The notes: generated by a model from the sequence alone, not told the origin. A DNA stretch of 15,655 nt from Limisphaerales bacterium (GCA_027451565.1 DAIDJC010000042.1:1-15655), one strand, 5' to 3'; shown: positions 7,524-14,800, counted from the stretch's first letter. Numbers and translations are program-made.

Positions 7524-7763
7524 ATGAGTGATCCAATCGTTGCCCGCAAGGGCCCTTACGTCCAAAACGTCCAACCCGGCACTTATTACTGGTGCAGTTG
7601 TGGCCAATCTAAAAACCAACCTTTCTGTGACGGTTCCCACAAGGGAACTTCCTTTACCCCTGTAAAAACAGAAATTACGGAAGCTAAAACCGTGGCATGG
7701 TGCGGATGCAAACACTCCGCTCAAAAGCCATTCTGCGACGGAAGCCATTCCAAGTTGAGCTGA
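7524..7763 (+). CDS. twin CDGSH-type iron-sulfur domain protein
   Basis: A 79-residue protein made almost entirely of two CDGSH zinc-finger-like domains, each expected to bind a 2Fe-2S cluster through three Cys and one His. The first has ligands C24, C26, C35 and H39 (CSCGQSKNQPFCDGSH); the second has C60, C62, C71 and H75 (CGCKHSAQKPFCDGSH). This is the tandem arrangement of the CISD3/Miner2-like class. Such proteins handle electron or cluster transfer. The ATG at 7524 gives the usual short N-terminus; an upstream in-frame TTG (7488) is less likely. No clear ribosome site is seen. It lies about 100 bases after the pump adaptor, so shared transcription is possible but not shown. Confidence 0.92.
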   Translation: MSDPIVARKGPYVQNVQPGTYYWCSCGQSKNQPFCDGSHKGTSFTPVKTEITEAKTVAWCGCKHSAQKPFCDGSHSKLS

Positions 7764-7795
7764 AACCAGCAGATCCAATCCTTTCACCTGGTTTC
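7762..7795 (+). other. hairpin at the stop of the CDGSH gene
   Basis: GAAACCAG (7762-7769) and CTGGTTTC (7788-7795) form a perfect 8-bp inverted repeat starting inside the stop codon. No T-run follows, so intrinsic termination is doubtful; it may protect the 3' end of the message. Confidence 0.35.
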
Positions 7796-7843
7796 CCCGA
7801 CCTATTTCTTGCGGCGGAAATCGTTTGGTGCCAGTCGCCCGTA

Positions 7844-7900
7844 GGAAGAATGGATGGCGCCGCCCCCTAAGCGGCGGCCACCATCCATCACCCATCTTCC
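7844..7900. terminator. long imperfect palindrome, possible bidirectional terminator
   Basis: Three stacked arms pair around one centre: GGAAGA (7844-7849) with TCTTCC (7895-7900), ATGGATGG (7850-7857) with CCATCCAT (7881-7888), and GCCGCC (7859-7864) with GGCGGC (7873-7878). That is 20 pairs with small internal loops in 57 bases. It lies between the plus-strand CDGSH gene and the minus-strand ORF at 7993-8310, where a two-way transcription stop would be expected. It lacks a T-run, so a REP-like repeat is an alternative. Confidence 0.45.
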
Positions 7901-7992
7901 CCGGTGTTGGTTTCCTTGGCGTCCAACAAATTCATTTAGACATGCCTGGGCTGACCGTGGACTTTACCCCTATCCTCGCCTTGGCTTTGCCC

Positions 7993-8310
7993 TCAGCCAG
8001 GCTTGGCCTTGCGAGAAGCCGAACCGCCTACTGTGCGTCGGGCCCTTCTCTTTTGGGATTCTCCAATCCCCTTTTTTCCGCCCAAACCATTTCCATTCCT
8101 CTTCGCATCCATCATTCCTTGCTCTTGAATCGGCCTGCGTTTCGTCTGATTCCAACCCTCATAAAACCTCTTCAGGCACTCGCGAAGAACCGTTTCGGGA
8201 CACAGCCCAGACGCCTCTGCTGCCATGAGTAGTTTCAGGATTTCACGGCTGAGATTGGAATCTGGAACGGCCGGAGGCATCTTCTTTGGTTTGTTATTCA
8301 CGGCAGGCAT
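7993..8310 (-). CDS. hypothetical small basic protein
   Basis: Not recognised. The ATG at 8310 gives 105 residues; an in-frame TTG at 8352 would add 14. The first part (SREILKLLMAAEASGLCPE then TVLRECLKRFYEGW) looks like a helical domain. The second part is rich in Lys, Arg and Gly (KRNGNGLGGKKGIG, QKRRARRTVGG, ASRKAKPG), as in nucleic-acid-binding tails. A perfect GAAATATTTC palindrome lies 48 bases upstream of the start (8358-8367) and a strong hairpin lies downstream (7844-7900), which together favour a real transcription unit. A competing plus-strand frame over the same bases has a less protein-like composition. No function is proposed. Confidence 0.4.
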   Translation of the reverse strand: MPAVNNKPKKMPPAVPDSNLSREILKLLMAAEASGLCPETVLRECLKRFYEGWNQTKRRPIQEQGMMDAKRNGNGLGGKKGIGESQKRRARRTVGGSASRKAKPG

Positions 8311-8461
8311 TTTTACGGAGCAAAATCCGGAAAAGTCATGGTTATTGAGCAATGAACGAAATATTTCACGGTTGAGAGTTTTGCGTTCTTCACAGCTGAT
8401 TGGATCCCATTAAGCTAATCATCATGACCCGATCGTAGCCGAAGGGGGATGACAAATACTG

Positions 8462-8748
8462 TCACGAGGCCTCTCCACTTGTTCGCAAGTTATTCACAGC
8501 CAAAGCAGACTGGGACGGGAGGTTGAACCGCAAAGCGGCGCGCTTGCACCGCAGGCCAGCAGTACCGCGCAAACGGCACACCAGACCGAAGTCATCCTGG
8601 TCTTGATACCTTCGTCAAACTCGCAGGTCTGCCGGAAACTGATCCACAGCACGACCAACGCTTCCACCAGGCTCAACTGAGCAGCCTTTACACTCGCCAA
8701 AATGCCGACGCGTCGTAGTTCCTTCTGATTCATCAGCAATCTTTCCAT
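8462..8748 (-). pseudogene. relic of an IS transposase N-terminus (helix-turn-helix type)
   Basis: From 8748 the minus strand reads MERLLMNQKELRRVG, then VKAAQLSLVEA and SFRQT. This resembles the start of DDE transposases of the ISNCY type, whose N-terminus is a helix-turn-helix with the pattern SQKE..R...L..VKxGxLSxxEAA..L..S.RQxKR. The match is then lost and resumes in another frame at about 8587 as GLVCRLRGTAGLRCK, like the GLVHRLRGKxGxR segment that follows in such proteins. It ends at a stop at 8462-8464. A frameshift therefore lies between about 8587 and 8628 and the catalytic domain is absent. The relic is too short for a firm family name. Just upstream on this strand lies an IS-end-like repeat (8783-8818). 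Confidence 0.45.
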
Positions 8749-8782
8749 GTTGGCCGGAATTGTTACCGCATCTCCAGCCAAA

Positions 8783-8818
8783 TGGGGACATTTCAATCGA
8801 GTCCAAAAGAGGACATTC
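8783..8818. mobile_element. possible IS terminal sequence with repeated GGACATT motif
   Basis: GGGGACATTTCA and GAGGACATTCAC occur as near-direct repeats separated by a GTCCAAAA-containing segment. On the minus strand this reads as AATGTCCTC then AATGTCCCC, lying about 35-70 bases ahead of the transposase relic start, where an IS end belongs. Homology to the FGE-like pseudogene begins on its other side at about 8868-8889, which fits an insertion that truncated that gene. Confidence 0.3.
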
Positions 8819-8867
8819 ACAAGGAGTCGCGACACCGGGAGGAAAAAATTGTGTGAACGGCGCAAAG

Positions 8868-9531
8868 ATGAAAAGAAAAGGTGAAACTGGTCCAGGCAAG
8901 GCAACGAACCATTCGGTGCAGAACATGAACTGGTTTGATTGTGTGAAATGGAGCGAAGCGCGCTCGCAGTTGGCGGGATTAACGCCTGTCTATTATACTG
9001 ACACCGGGTTCACGCAGGTGTGTACAACCGGGGATTTCAAGCTTTAGATGAATTGGTCGCCCTATGGCAATCGGCTGCCGACGGAGGCGCAGTGGAATAA
9101 AGCGTCGCGGGGCGGATTAAGCGACGGATGGTTTCCATAAGGCTACTTAATTTCAAAAAGCCAGGCCAACTACTTTTTTAATACCAATAGTTATAAATAT
9201 GATCTGGGGCCGGAAGATTATAATTTTATTGGCAGCATGGGTGGAACAGGTCCGGCGATGAATCCAATGGAATCATTTGATGTGAATGGCTATGCTCTAT
9301 GACATGACGGGAAGTGCATTTGAGTGTTGCTGGGAAGAATATGGAGCGCACCATGGTCAGCCAACGACCACCAACCCAACCGGCCTCGAAACAGTGAGCG
9401 ACCATGTGCTCTGCGGCGGTGGTTGGTATATCGCCGCCTTAAGCTTGCGTTGCCCGCAGTGTATTACCGATGTCCCAGACATTGCCTATTCCAACATTGC
9501 CTTTCGGTGTGTGAGTGGGCTTTATTTTTAA
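8868..9531 (+). pseudogene. decayed FGE/SUMF1-like (nonheme iron enzyme family) domain gene
   Basis: Three segments in two frames align with the C-terminal two thirds of formylglycine-generating-enzyme-like domains. Segment 1 (to the TAG at 9045-9047) has NHSVQNMNWFDCVKW and ARSQLAGLTPVYYTD. Segment 2 has NRLPTEAQWNKASRGG, a TAA at 9138-9140 where the family reads FPWG, then SQANY, YDLGPE and FDVNGYA. A net +1 shift at about 9291-9300 leads to segment 3: LYDMTGSAFECCWEEYG, TTNPTG, LCGGGWYIAA and NIAFRCV, stop 9529-9531. Two stops, one frameshift and a missing 5' part mark it as dead. Core Trp and Asn residues of the GNVWEWCWD motif are also changed. The true FGE catalytic Cys pair is not seen in the GGGWY region, so even the intact ancestor was probably an FGE-like paralogue and not a sulfatase activator. 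Confidence 0.82.
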
Positions 9532-9538
9532 TTTTTAT

Positions 9539-11332
9539 ATGAAATATAGAAAAAACAGGTTGGTTTTTGAAGAAAGCAAACAAGCGCTTTCAAGAAACCT
9601 TCTGCAGGTCTGGCTTGTATTGTTTACTGCTGCCATCCTGCAAATGAATGTTCACACAAAAGCTGACACCAATGTGATGATAAGTTTTTCAACACTCAAT
9701 CCTACCAGGCTGAATGCGGGTTTTTCCGGGTTTAACTTTGAGCTTGGCCGTAACGGAACAGAATATTACGACACAAATTTTCAGCCATTCGCCAAAACCC
9801 TTTCACCGGGCTGGCTACGTTACCCTGGGGGCTCAATGGACGATGCCTTTGATTGGACAAACGGTCTGGCACTGCCCAATTGGGTCAGCCAGTTTTCTAA
9901 TGCCCCAAGCGCATACGGCGGGTTGCAAGGTGCATTGGTGACAGGCACGGGCAAGGGCGGGTTGCACTTCACAGATTTCGTGCAGATGTGCTCCAACCTT
10001 GGCGGTTCCAAGATTATTGCTGTCATCAACGGTTTCACTGACAGCACAAATTCAGCAGAGGCTTTTGCCCAATATGCCTTGAGCAATCACATATCTGTAG
10101 CGGCTTGGGAGCTTTGCAATGAACCATATCTATTTTACGGAATATCCAACAGTCAGACCAGGTATTTTTGGACTAACTCGACGGACTACCTCAATAGCAT
10201 GAGGCCTTATCGGGATGCCATCAAAAGTGCCGATCCAAACGCCAAAATCTCCATTTTCTATAGCACGCCAACAAATCCCGACACCAACTGGGATATTGGG
10301 ATATCCAATTATAGCGACAAATACTGGGACATGGTTAGCCTTCATGACTATCCGTTTTTAGCGGGTCCGAGCGACAACTTTACGAATTTGATGAAACATG
10401 ACAACTGGAATCTGGCCAACAATACCGCCAGTTATCTTATAAATTATCTAATGCCCCAAAACTCAAATAATGTCACTTATATGGTCACCGAATATTCCGC
10501 CTCGGGTGGGGGAGCAGTCGAGCAAACCGGGGGCACCCTGTATGGCGGGGTTTATGCCGTCGAATACGCCATGCGAATGTCCACACTGCCGCAAATGATG
10601 TTTGTCGGCACTCATCAACTGCTGGATTATCACGGCATTGGCACAACCAATGATGAAAAATCAGCCTGTCAGACAGCTTATTATGGCCATTACATTACCA
10701 ATACCGTTGGACTGCCATTTGGGTATTATTTTAATGCCCAAGCTTTGTGTCAGGAGGTGGCTAACGTGGCTTTTGCCAATTCATCAGTGGTCTATGCCAC
10801 CACCACCGGCGGTGGTCCAACCGTGATGACAAATACTACAGGGAACTCGATTCCGGCAGTCTATGCCCAGGTTTATAGAAGCAGTAATGGCAAATTCTTT
10901 GTCTTGGTCACCAACAAAGGCGCAACGAATGCGCTGGCAACTCTTGTTCAGAACGGAATCGCTGATACAAACCAGTATTTTGAGACTTATGTATCCGGCG
11001 GTGATCCCACGGCGACGAACTCTTTCCCCGGCGATAAGACCGTTCAGATTCAATATGGCACTAATGTCAGCAATCCTTTCGTGGTGCCAGCTTATTCCGT
11101 TCTTCGGTTGGAATTTATGCAAGCACTGCCTGTCCTGAAAAACTCTGTGATAAATGGCAATTCCTTGGTATTGCGCTGGCCCAACGGTCAGGGCTGGCAA
11201 CTTGAGTCACAAACTGGCGCTTTATCGGCGGGTTTAAGCGCTAATTGGGTAACAAACACAAATGCCACAAGCCCATTCACCAACATATTTGACCCAAAAC
11301 AATCAGCCGTGTTTTATCGCTTGGGGCAATGA
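9539..11332 (+). CDS. secreted clan GH-A-type glycoside hydrolase with C-terminal tail domain
   Basis: A 597-residue secreted protein. The start at 9539 (ATG) is preferred over GTG 9515, which lies inside the preceding pseudogene. A basic N-terminus and hydrophobic stretch LLQVWLVLFTAAILQM (about 22-37) form a long signal peptide ending near KADTN. The TIM-barrel region carries LRYPGGSMDDAFDW, WELCNEP with likely acid/base Glu195, and TYMVTEYS with likely nucleophile Glu318, the clan-A layout seen in GH51, GH39 and GH79 enzymes. A beta-sandwich follows (VYAQVYRSSNGKFFVLVTNK to VVPAYSVLRLEF). The last 60 or so residues (LVLRWPNGQGWQLESQ to FYRLGQ) match a short tail common on verrucomicrobial secreted proteins. 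Arabinofuranosidase or glucuronidase activity are options; I cannot choose. The gene is visibly less GC-rich than its neighbours. Confidence 0.75.
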   Translation: MKYRKNRLVFEESKQALSRNLLQVWLVLFTAAILQMNVHTKADTNVMISFSTLNPTRLNAGFSGFNFELGRNGTEYYDTNFQPFAKTLSPGWLRYPGGSMDDAFDWTNGLALPNWVSQFSNAPSAYGGLQGALVTGTGKGGLHFTDFVQMCSNLGGSKIIAVINGFTDSTNSAEAFAQYALSNHISVAAWELCNEPYLFYGISNSQTRYFWTNSTDYLNSMRPYRDAIKSADPNAKISIFYSTPTNPDTNWDIGISNYSDKYWDMVSLHDYPFLAGPSDNFTNLMKHDNWNLANNTASYLINYLMPQNSNNVTYMVTEYSASGGGAVEQTGGTLYGGVYAVEYAMRMSTLPQMMFVGTHQLLDYHGIGTTNDEKSACQTAYYGHYITNTVGLPFGYYFNAQALCQEVANVAFANSSVVYATTTGGGPTVMTNTTGNSIPAVYAQVYRSSNGKFFVLVTNKGATNALATLVQNGIADTNQYFETYVSGGDPTATNSFPGDKTVQIQYGTNVSNPFVVPAYSVLRLEFMQALPVLKNSVINGNSLVLRWPNGQGWQLESQTGALSAGLSANWVTNTNATSPFTNIFDPKQSAVFYRLGQ

Positions 11333-11527
11333 CGTGGGCCCGGTATGTATCGAGGTTTTGGATCAGGAAATGCCATTATAAAAAGCAAATTTGCGGCTAT
11401 TGCGCCACCTGGTTCAGCCTGGAGTGCAATTCGAGGAGACTACAATCATCCCGGTTGCAATACTATTAGTCCTGCGACTGCGGAAATGCTTTAACCGGGT
11501 TGGAGCAACACCCATCAGCCAGGCAGC

Positions 11528-13129
11528 CTAAATACTTTGAATCGGACCGGCCAGGTTTTCAAGCGTGCGTTGAAGTTTTTCGAACGACGGGTCGTGCTGG
11601 CGGTATTGCCTCTCGGCCACCAGCCAGGGACTGGCCGGCGTGCATTCAGGTTGGTTCATCATATCAAGGCCGCTATGGCCGGGAACCGTGTATTGGGCAA
11701 AAAAAAGGTCAATGGCTGTCGAAAGTTCGCGCACCACATCCAGATGCTGGAGGTTTCCGTGGCAATTTGTCGTTTCACGCGGGTCCTGTTCCAGGTCATA
11801 TAATTCGTCGGGAAAATGAACGCCTCCATAGGAATAACGCCGGATGAGCTTGAAACGGTCTGTGCGAGCCATGCGCGCATTGCCATATTCGCAGATCATG
11901 ATCCGTCTCCAGTCGGGAACCTTTTTACCCTGGAGTTGGCGCCAATAAGAAACACCCGGCGAATTGATTTGTGCGGCCATTTTGGCATCCGGCGTGGCTC
12001 CGGCAATTTCCAGAAGTGTGGCCCATAAATCAGGATGATTCACAAAATCATCGCAGGTTGCGTTTTGGGGAATTCCGCCGGAGGGCCAGCTCACGGTGCA
12101 AGCCACCCGAATGGATTCCTCCAGGAAGTTTTGCGGCTGGGTGTGGTTGCCCTTTTCCCACATGCCATGCTGCCCCGCGTTTAATCCATGGTCGCCAGTA
12201 TAGACAATCAGTGTGTTGTCCATCTGGCCCGTGGCCTCCAAGGCATCCAGAACCTTGCCCACTTCACGGTCTATGCTGGAGACGGCGGCATAATACTCCA
12301 TTCGTTTCTGACGCTCTTTCCGGGAATCAGGGTTCACCGGGTCCAGCGCCTCGCCGTGGCACGGCGGGAATTTTTCATCCGGAATATCGCAAAAGGTGGC
12401 TTCCCCATATTGGGCAACCAAATCATCCGGGGCATCCTTGTGCGGAGAGTGGGTGTCCACATAGCTGACATATAAAAAGAAAGGTTTGCCATTCGCGCCC
12501 TCGTTCTGTTGATGTCCCCGCAGAAAGTCAATCGCACGACGGGTTAACAGGGGTGATTGCTGCCCATCTTCCACGACCAGTTTTCCCTGGTCGGAAAAAT
12601 GTTGGACGCCACGGTGCGGGTATTGGTTCACCCAGTAGCTGAACCAACGGTCAAAACCCGGCTTCGGTTCCTGGGTTCGTCCGCAATGCCATTTTCCCAC
12701 CAAGCCCGTATGGTAGCCCGCGCTTTTCATCAATTCAGAAATGAGTGTCTGCCCAGTCAGCCCAGGGTGCGTCAGGGCGTCGGATTTTTCCTCAAGCCAA
12801 TCATGTATGCCATGCTGCGAGGGCATTCGACCGGTGAAAAAGGATGCCCGTGCCGGTGAACAAACCGGGCTTGTTGTAAATGCCTGGCGCATGCGAATGC
12901 CGCGGGCGGCCAATCGGTCCATGTTGGGGGTCTTTATTTCCGAATTCCCATAGGCATGTTGCGCCCAGCAACCATGATCATCGGTCAGAAACACCAAAAT
13001 ATTGGGTTTCCGGGAATCGCGCACTGGTGCTGTTGCAGAGGCTTGGTAAAGAGGCCAAGACGCCAACCCAGCGCCGATTGCACCGGATAACTTCAGAAAG
13101 GCGCGACGGCCTATTGGTTCCGTGCTCAT
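11528..13129 (-). CDS. Tat-exported arylsulfatase-type sulfatase (Cys type, S1 family)
   Basis: A 533-residue sulfatase that would remove sulfate esters from glycans outside the cytoplasm. The N-terminus has a twin-arginine leader, GRRAFLKLSGAIGAGLA (residues 7-23). Metal and active-site motifs are LTDDHG (Asp50, Asp51), CSPAR with Cys90 as the residue converted to formylglycine, GKWH (145-148), DTHSPH (225-230), and TGDHG (Asp313, His314) with Lys326 in WEKGN. Length and motif order are normal. It needs a formylglycine-generating or anSME-type maturase, and the only FGE-like gene here is dead. Upstream (13131-13155) is an AT-rich stretch with the inverted repeat TAATT/AATTA but no Shine-Dalgarno sequence. 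It lies 215 bases after a GH128-like gene on the same strand. Substrate unknown. Confidence 0.93.
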   Translation of the reverse strand: MSTEPIGRRAFLKLSGAIGAGLASWPLYQASATAPVRDSRKPNILVFLTDDHGCWAQHAYGNSEIKTPNMDRLAARGIRMRQAFTTSPVCSPARASFFTGRMPSQHGIHDWLEEKSDALTHPGLTGQTLISELMKSAGYHTGLVGKWHCGRTQEPKPGFDRWFSYWVNQYPHRGVQHFSDQGKLVVEDGQQSPLLTRRAIDFLRGHQQNEGANGKPFFLYVSYVDTHSPHKDAPDDLVAQYGEATFCDIPDEKFPPCHGEALDPVNPDSRKERQKRMEYYAAVSSIDREVGKVLDALEATGQMDNTLIVYTGDHGLNAGQHGMWEKGNHTQPQNFLEESIRVACTVSWPSGGIPQNATCDDFVNHPDLWATLLEIAGATPDAKMAAQINSPGVSYWRQLQGKKVPDWRRIMICEYGNARMARTDRFKLIRRYSYGGVHFPDELYDLEQDPRETTNCHGNLQHLDVVRELSTAIDLFFAQYTVPGHSGLDMMNQPECTPASPWLVAERQYRQHDPSFEKLQRTLENLAGPIQSI

Positions 13130-13344
13130 GTAATTATCTTCAATTATTAAATCATTCCGCCGCCGGCCGCCCCACAGGCTTTTTATCGGCTTGGTTCAGT
13201 CTTAAGCACCCTTTTGAATGGACCAAAGACCCACGGCCTGTGATCCCACGGCCAGGAAAGCCCAAACCCGCTGTCCAACGGGCCTTTTGACGGGAAACAA
13301 CGCGGAAACCACGGATTCCTGCCATTTCAGACCAGCCCTGAATT

Positions 13345-14175
13345 TTACACAGAGCGATAAGTTTTGCCAACGGGGGTCAATGATCCGTCGTTATTGAACA
13401 ACGCACAGGGTCCAAGGTGAATGTTGTCCGGTTCGGCTGGAAACCATGCGTAACGCTCCACATATTCGCAATGATCCAACTGCGGAAGCAGCTTTTCCAT
13501 GAACGCCATGATTTGCTCCGGATGATACCGGTTTTCGGCACGGGTTCTTGCTTTCCAATCCCCAACCCCAAATTCCGTTATCCAAAGAGGGCGCTTGAAT
13601 TCCTCATGCACAGCCGCCAATTGATCCATCAAGGCTTTCACGTCCAATCCGCCGTAGGAATGGACCGTGATGAAATCCACGCGCAAATTCCGGGATTCAA
13701 CACCCTGCATGAATTGCTTCATCCAATCCCGGTCGGGATGCGTGCATGCCGGACTGCCCAGTCGCAATCCCAAATCCATCATGCCTGGCCAGAGTTCCAG
13801 GGCTTTCTCCACTGTCACGTTGGACTGGTGTTTTTGGTCCGGCTCGTTAAAACCGAGAAGTTCCCGACTGCCTTGTTGCCTGAGTTGCTCCCCGATGTGT
13901 GGAGGCAAAGCCTCCATTTTGCGACCAAAAATCATTGGAACAAATTGGATGCCGCCAGGTATGGCCTCTGGCGCCTTTGGGCCCCAAGTATAAAACCAGT
14001 TGGCTCCGCATGTTTCCAGCTTGTCACGCCAATGATCACCATCTTTAACGCTGATTCCAAGACCCCGCTTGGGTCGGGTTTGATTGGGAACGGTGACTGA
14101 CTGGGCCAAGCATCCCGTACCTATCAATCCTGCAGTTGTGGTCAAGCCGAGTTGGATGAAACGTCTTCGATTCAT
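13345..14175 (-). CDS. GH128/Asl1-like glycosyl hydrolase, paralogue A
   Basis: A 276-residue secreted protein of the Glyco_hydro_cc (Asl1-like, GH128) family, whose characterised members are beta-1,3-glucanases. A twin-arginine-like leader MNRRRFIQLGLTTTAGLIG heads the protein; Cys22 after LIGTG is a weak lipobox candidate. The barrel contains WFYTWGPKAPE, LLGFNEPD with likely acid/base Glu111, FITVHSYGGLDV, LWITEFGVGDW with likely nucleophile Glu201, and RYAWFPAEPD near the end. It aligns without gaps to the protein at 14801-15631; by hand count about 170 of 276 residues are identical. A CAAACG-CAT-CGTTTG dyad lies 22 bases upstream of the start. No Shine-Dalgarno sequence is seen. The glucanase assignment is by family only. 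Confidence 0.87.
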   Translation of the reverse strand: MNRRRFIQLGLTTTAGLIGTGCLAQSVTVPNQTRPKRGLGISVKDGDHWRDKLETCGANWFYTWGPKAPEAIPGGIQFVPMIFGRKMEALPPHIGEQLRQQGSRELLGFNEPDQKHQSNVTVEKALELWPGMMDLGLRLGSPACTHPDRDWMKQFMQGVESRNLRVDFITVHSYGGLDVKALMDQLAAVHEEFKRPLWITEFGVGDWKARTRAENRYHPEQIMAFMEKLLPQLDHCEYVERYAWFPAEPDNIHLGPCALFNNDGSLTPVGKTYRSV

Positions 14176-14196
14176 GATGGCATTAAGATATTATTT

Positions 14197-14211
14197 CAAA
14201 CGCATCGTTTG
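14197..14211. promoter_or_regulatory. perfect dyad CAAACG-CAT-CGTTTG upstream of GH128 paralogue A
   Basis: A 6-bp perfect inverted repeat around a 3-base centre, lying 22 bases before the start codon of the minus-strand gene and next to AT-rich bases (14183-14196) that could hold its -10 box. The position suits a repressor or activator site. The equivalent region of paralogue B lies beyond the window. Confidence 0.35.
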
Positions 14212-14436
14212 GGCGACAGCCATTTTAAGATGCACGGCATCGGGCCGGCACCTCACAGTATTCGAGAGAGGCGCAGTCTCTTTCCTTTGACCACAGCCAA
14301 AATCCCGCGCTGGAGTCTTTCTCCCAATTCCTCGAAAGGCTGGGAAAGCCCAATCCCATGGTGCAAGGCCACTTTTTTGGCGTTTGACCTGGGGAAAACC
14401 CCACAAGGAAACAGAGTGAGAATGGAAGGGTCTATG

Positions 14437-14684
14437 GCAGGATTTGTGGGTCAAATTGGCGCACCTCAGCGGCAGGCGGGCGGGTCCGTTACGGGTGGCG
14501 ACCTGCGACGACGCGAGTAGGAGGCTCGAAGCCTGTCGCCGCCGCTCACCTGCCTGCCGCTGAAATACTGGTTCGGCTCCAGCGCAAGTGACGGCTGGGC
14601 ACCAAAGAGCAAAATCACATTGCAACACATTGATTAGCATAGTCTTAAATATCAAAGGATTTTGGTTGGACCCACAAATCCTGC
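14437..14684. repeat. 248-bp nested inverted-repeat element (MITE-like or structured RNA)
   Basis: The ends are perfect 16-bp inverted repeats: GCAGGATTTGTGGGTC at 14437-14452 and its complement at 14669-14684. Inside are three further nested stems: TCAGCGGCAGGC (14466-14477) with GCCTGCCGCTGA (14552-14563), GGTGGCGAC (14494-14502) with GTCGCCGCC (14535-14543, one G-T pair), and AGGCT (14522-14526) with AGCCT (14530-14534) around CGA. No protein-like frame covers it. It fits a miniature inverted-repeat element or a large folded RNA. Only a TG dinucleotide is shared by both flanks, so no convincing target duplication is seen. The rest of the 14176-14800 gap shows nothing else except the dyad at 14197-14211 and a small GGGG-AAAA-CCCC hairpin at 14391-14402. 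Confidence 0.6.
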
Positions 14685-14800
14685 TGCGGAGGCGGTTTTT
14701 AATGGCTTTGGTTTACTTTTTGAATGATGGATGGATTATTGCGGAATGAATCTTGGATGCTTATGCCTCCAGATTTATGAAGGTTTGAAAAATAGCAATT

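Noticed and set aside
7825..8232. 135-codon plus-strand frame opposite the small basic ORF
   Set aside because: Leu/Pro/Ser-rich shadow composition; the minus-strand frame is more protein-like.
8450..8464. TGACA-AATAC-TGTCA hairpin as a terminator or IS end
   Set aside because: Only five base pairs and no T-run; too weak alone.
8490..8498. TTATTCACA, a match to the DnaA-box consensus
   Set aside because: A single box with no cluster, AT-rich unwinding region or dnaA/dnaN gene nearby; expected by chance.
11345..11494. 49-codon plus-strand frame in the gap between glycosidase and sulfatase
   Set aside because: No recognisable motif and no ribosome site. It could be a coding relic, but I cannot support it; a weak CCCGGTT/AACCGGG repeat (11450-11456, 11493-11499) is the only other thing there.
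13130..13344. Terminator or RNA between GH128 A and the sulfatase
   Set aside because: Only short GC-rich pairings such as CCCG/CGGG without a T-run; nothing supportable beyond the AT-rich stretch before the sulfatase start.
13417..14100. 227-codon plus-strand frame opposite GH128 paralogue A
   Set aside because: Antisense shadow of a well-supported conserved gene.
14191..14655. 154-codon minus-strand frame covering the inverted-repeat element
   Set aside because: It runs through the nested palindrome with Arg/Cys-rich shadow composition and no domain; the repeat structure explains the open frame.
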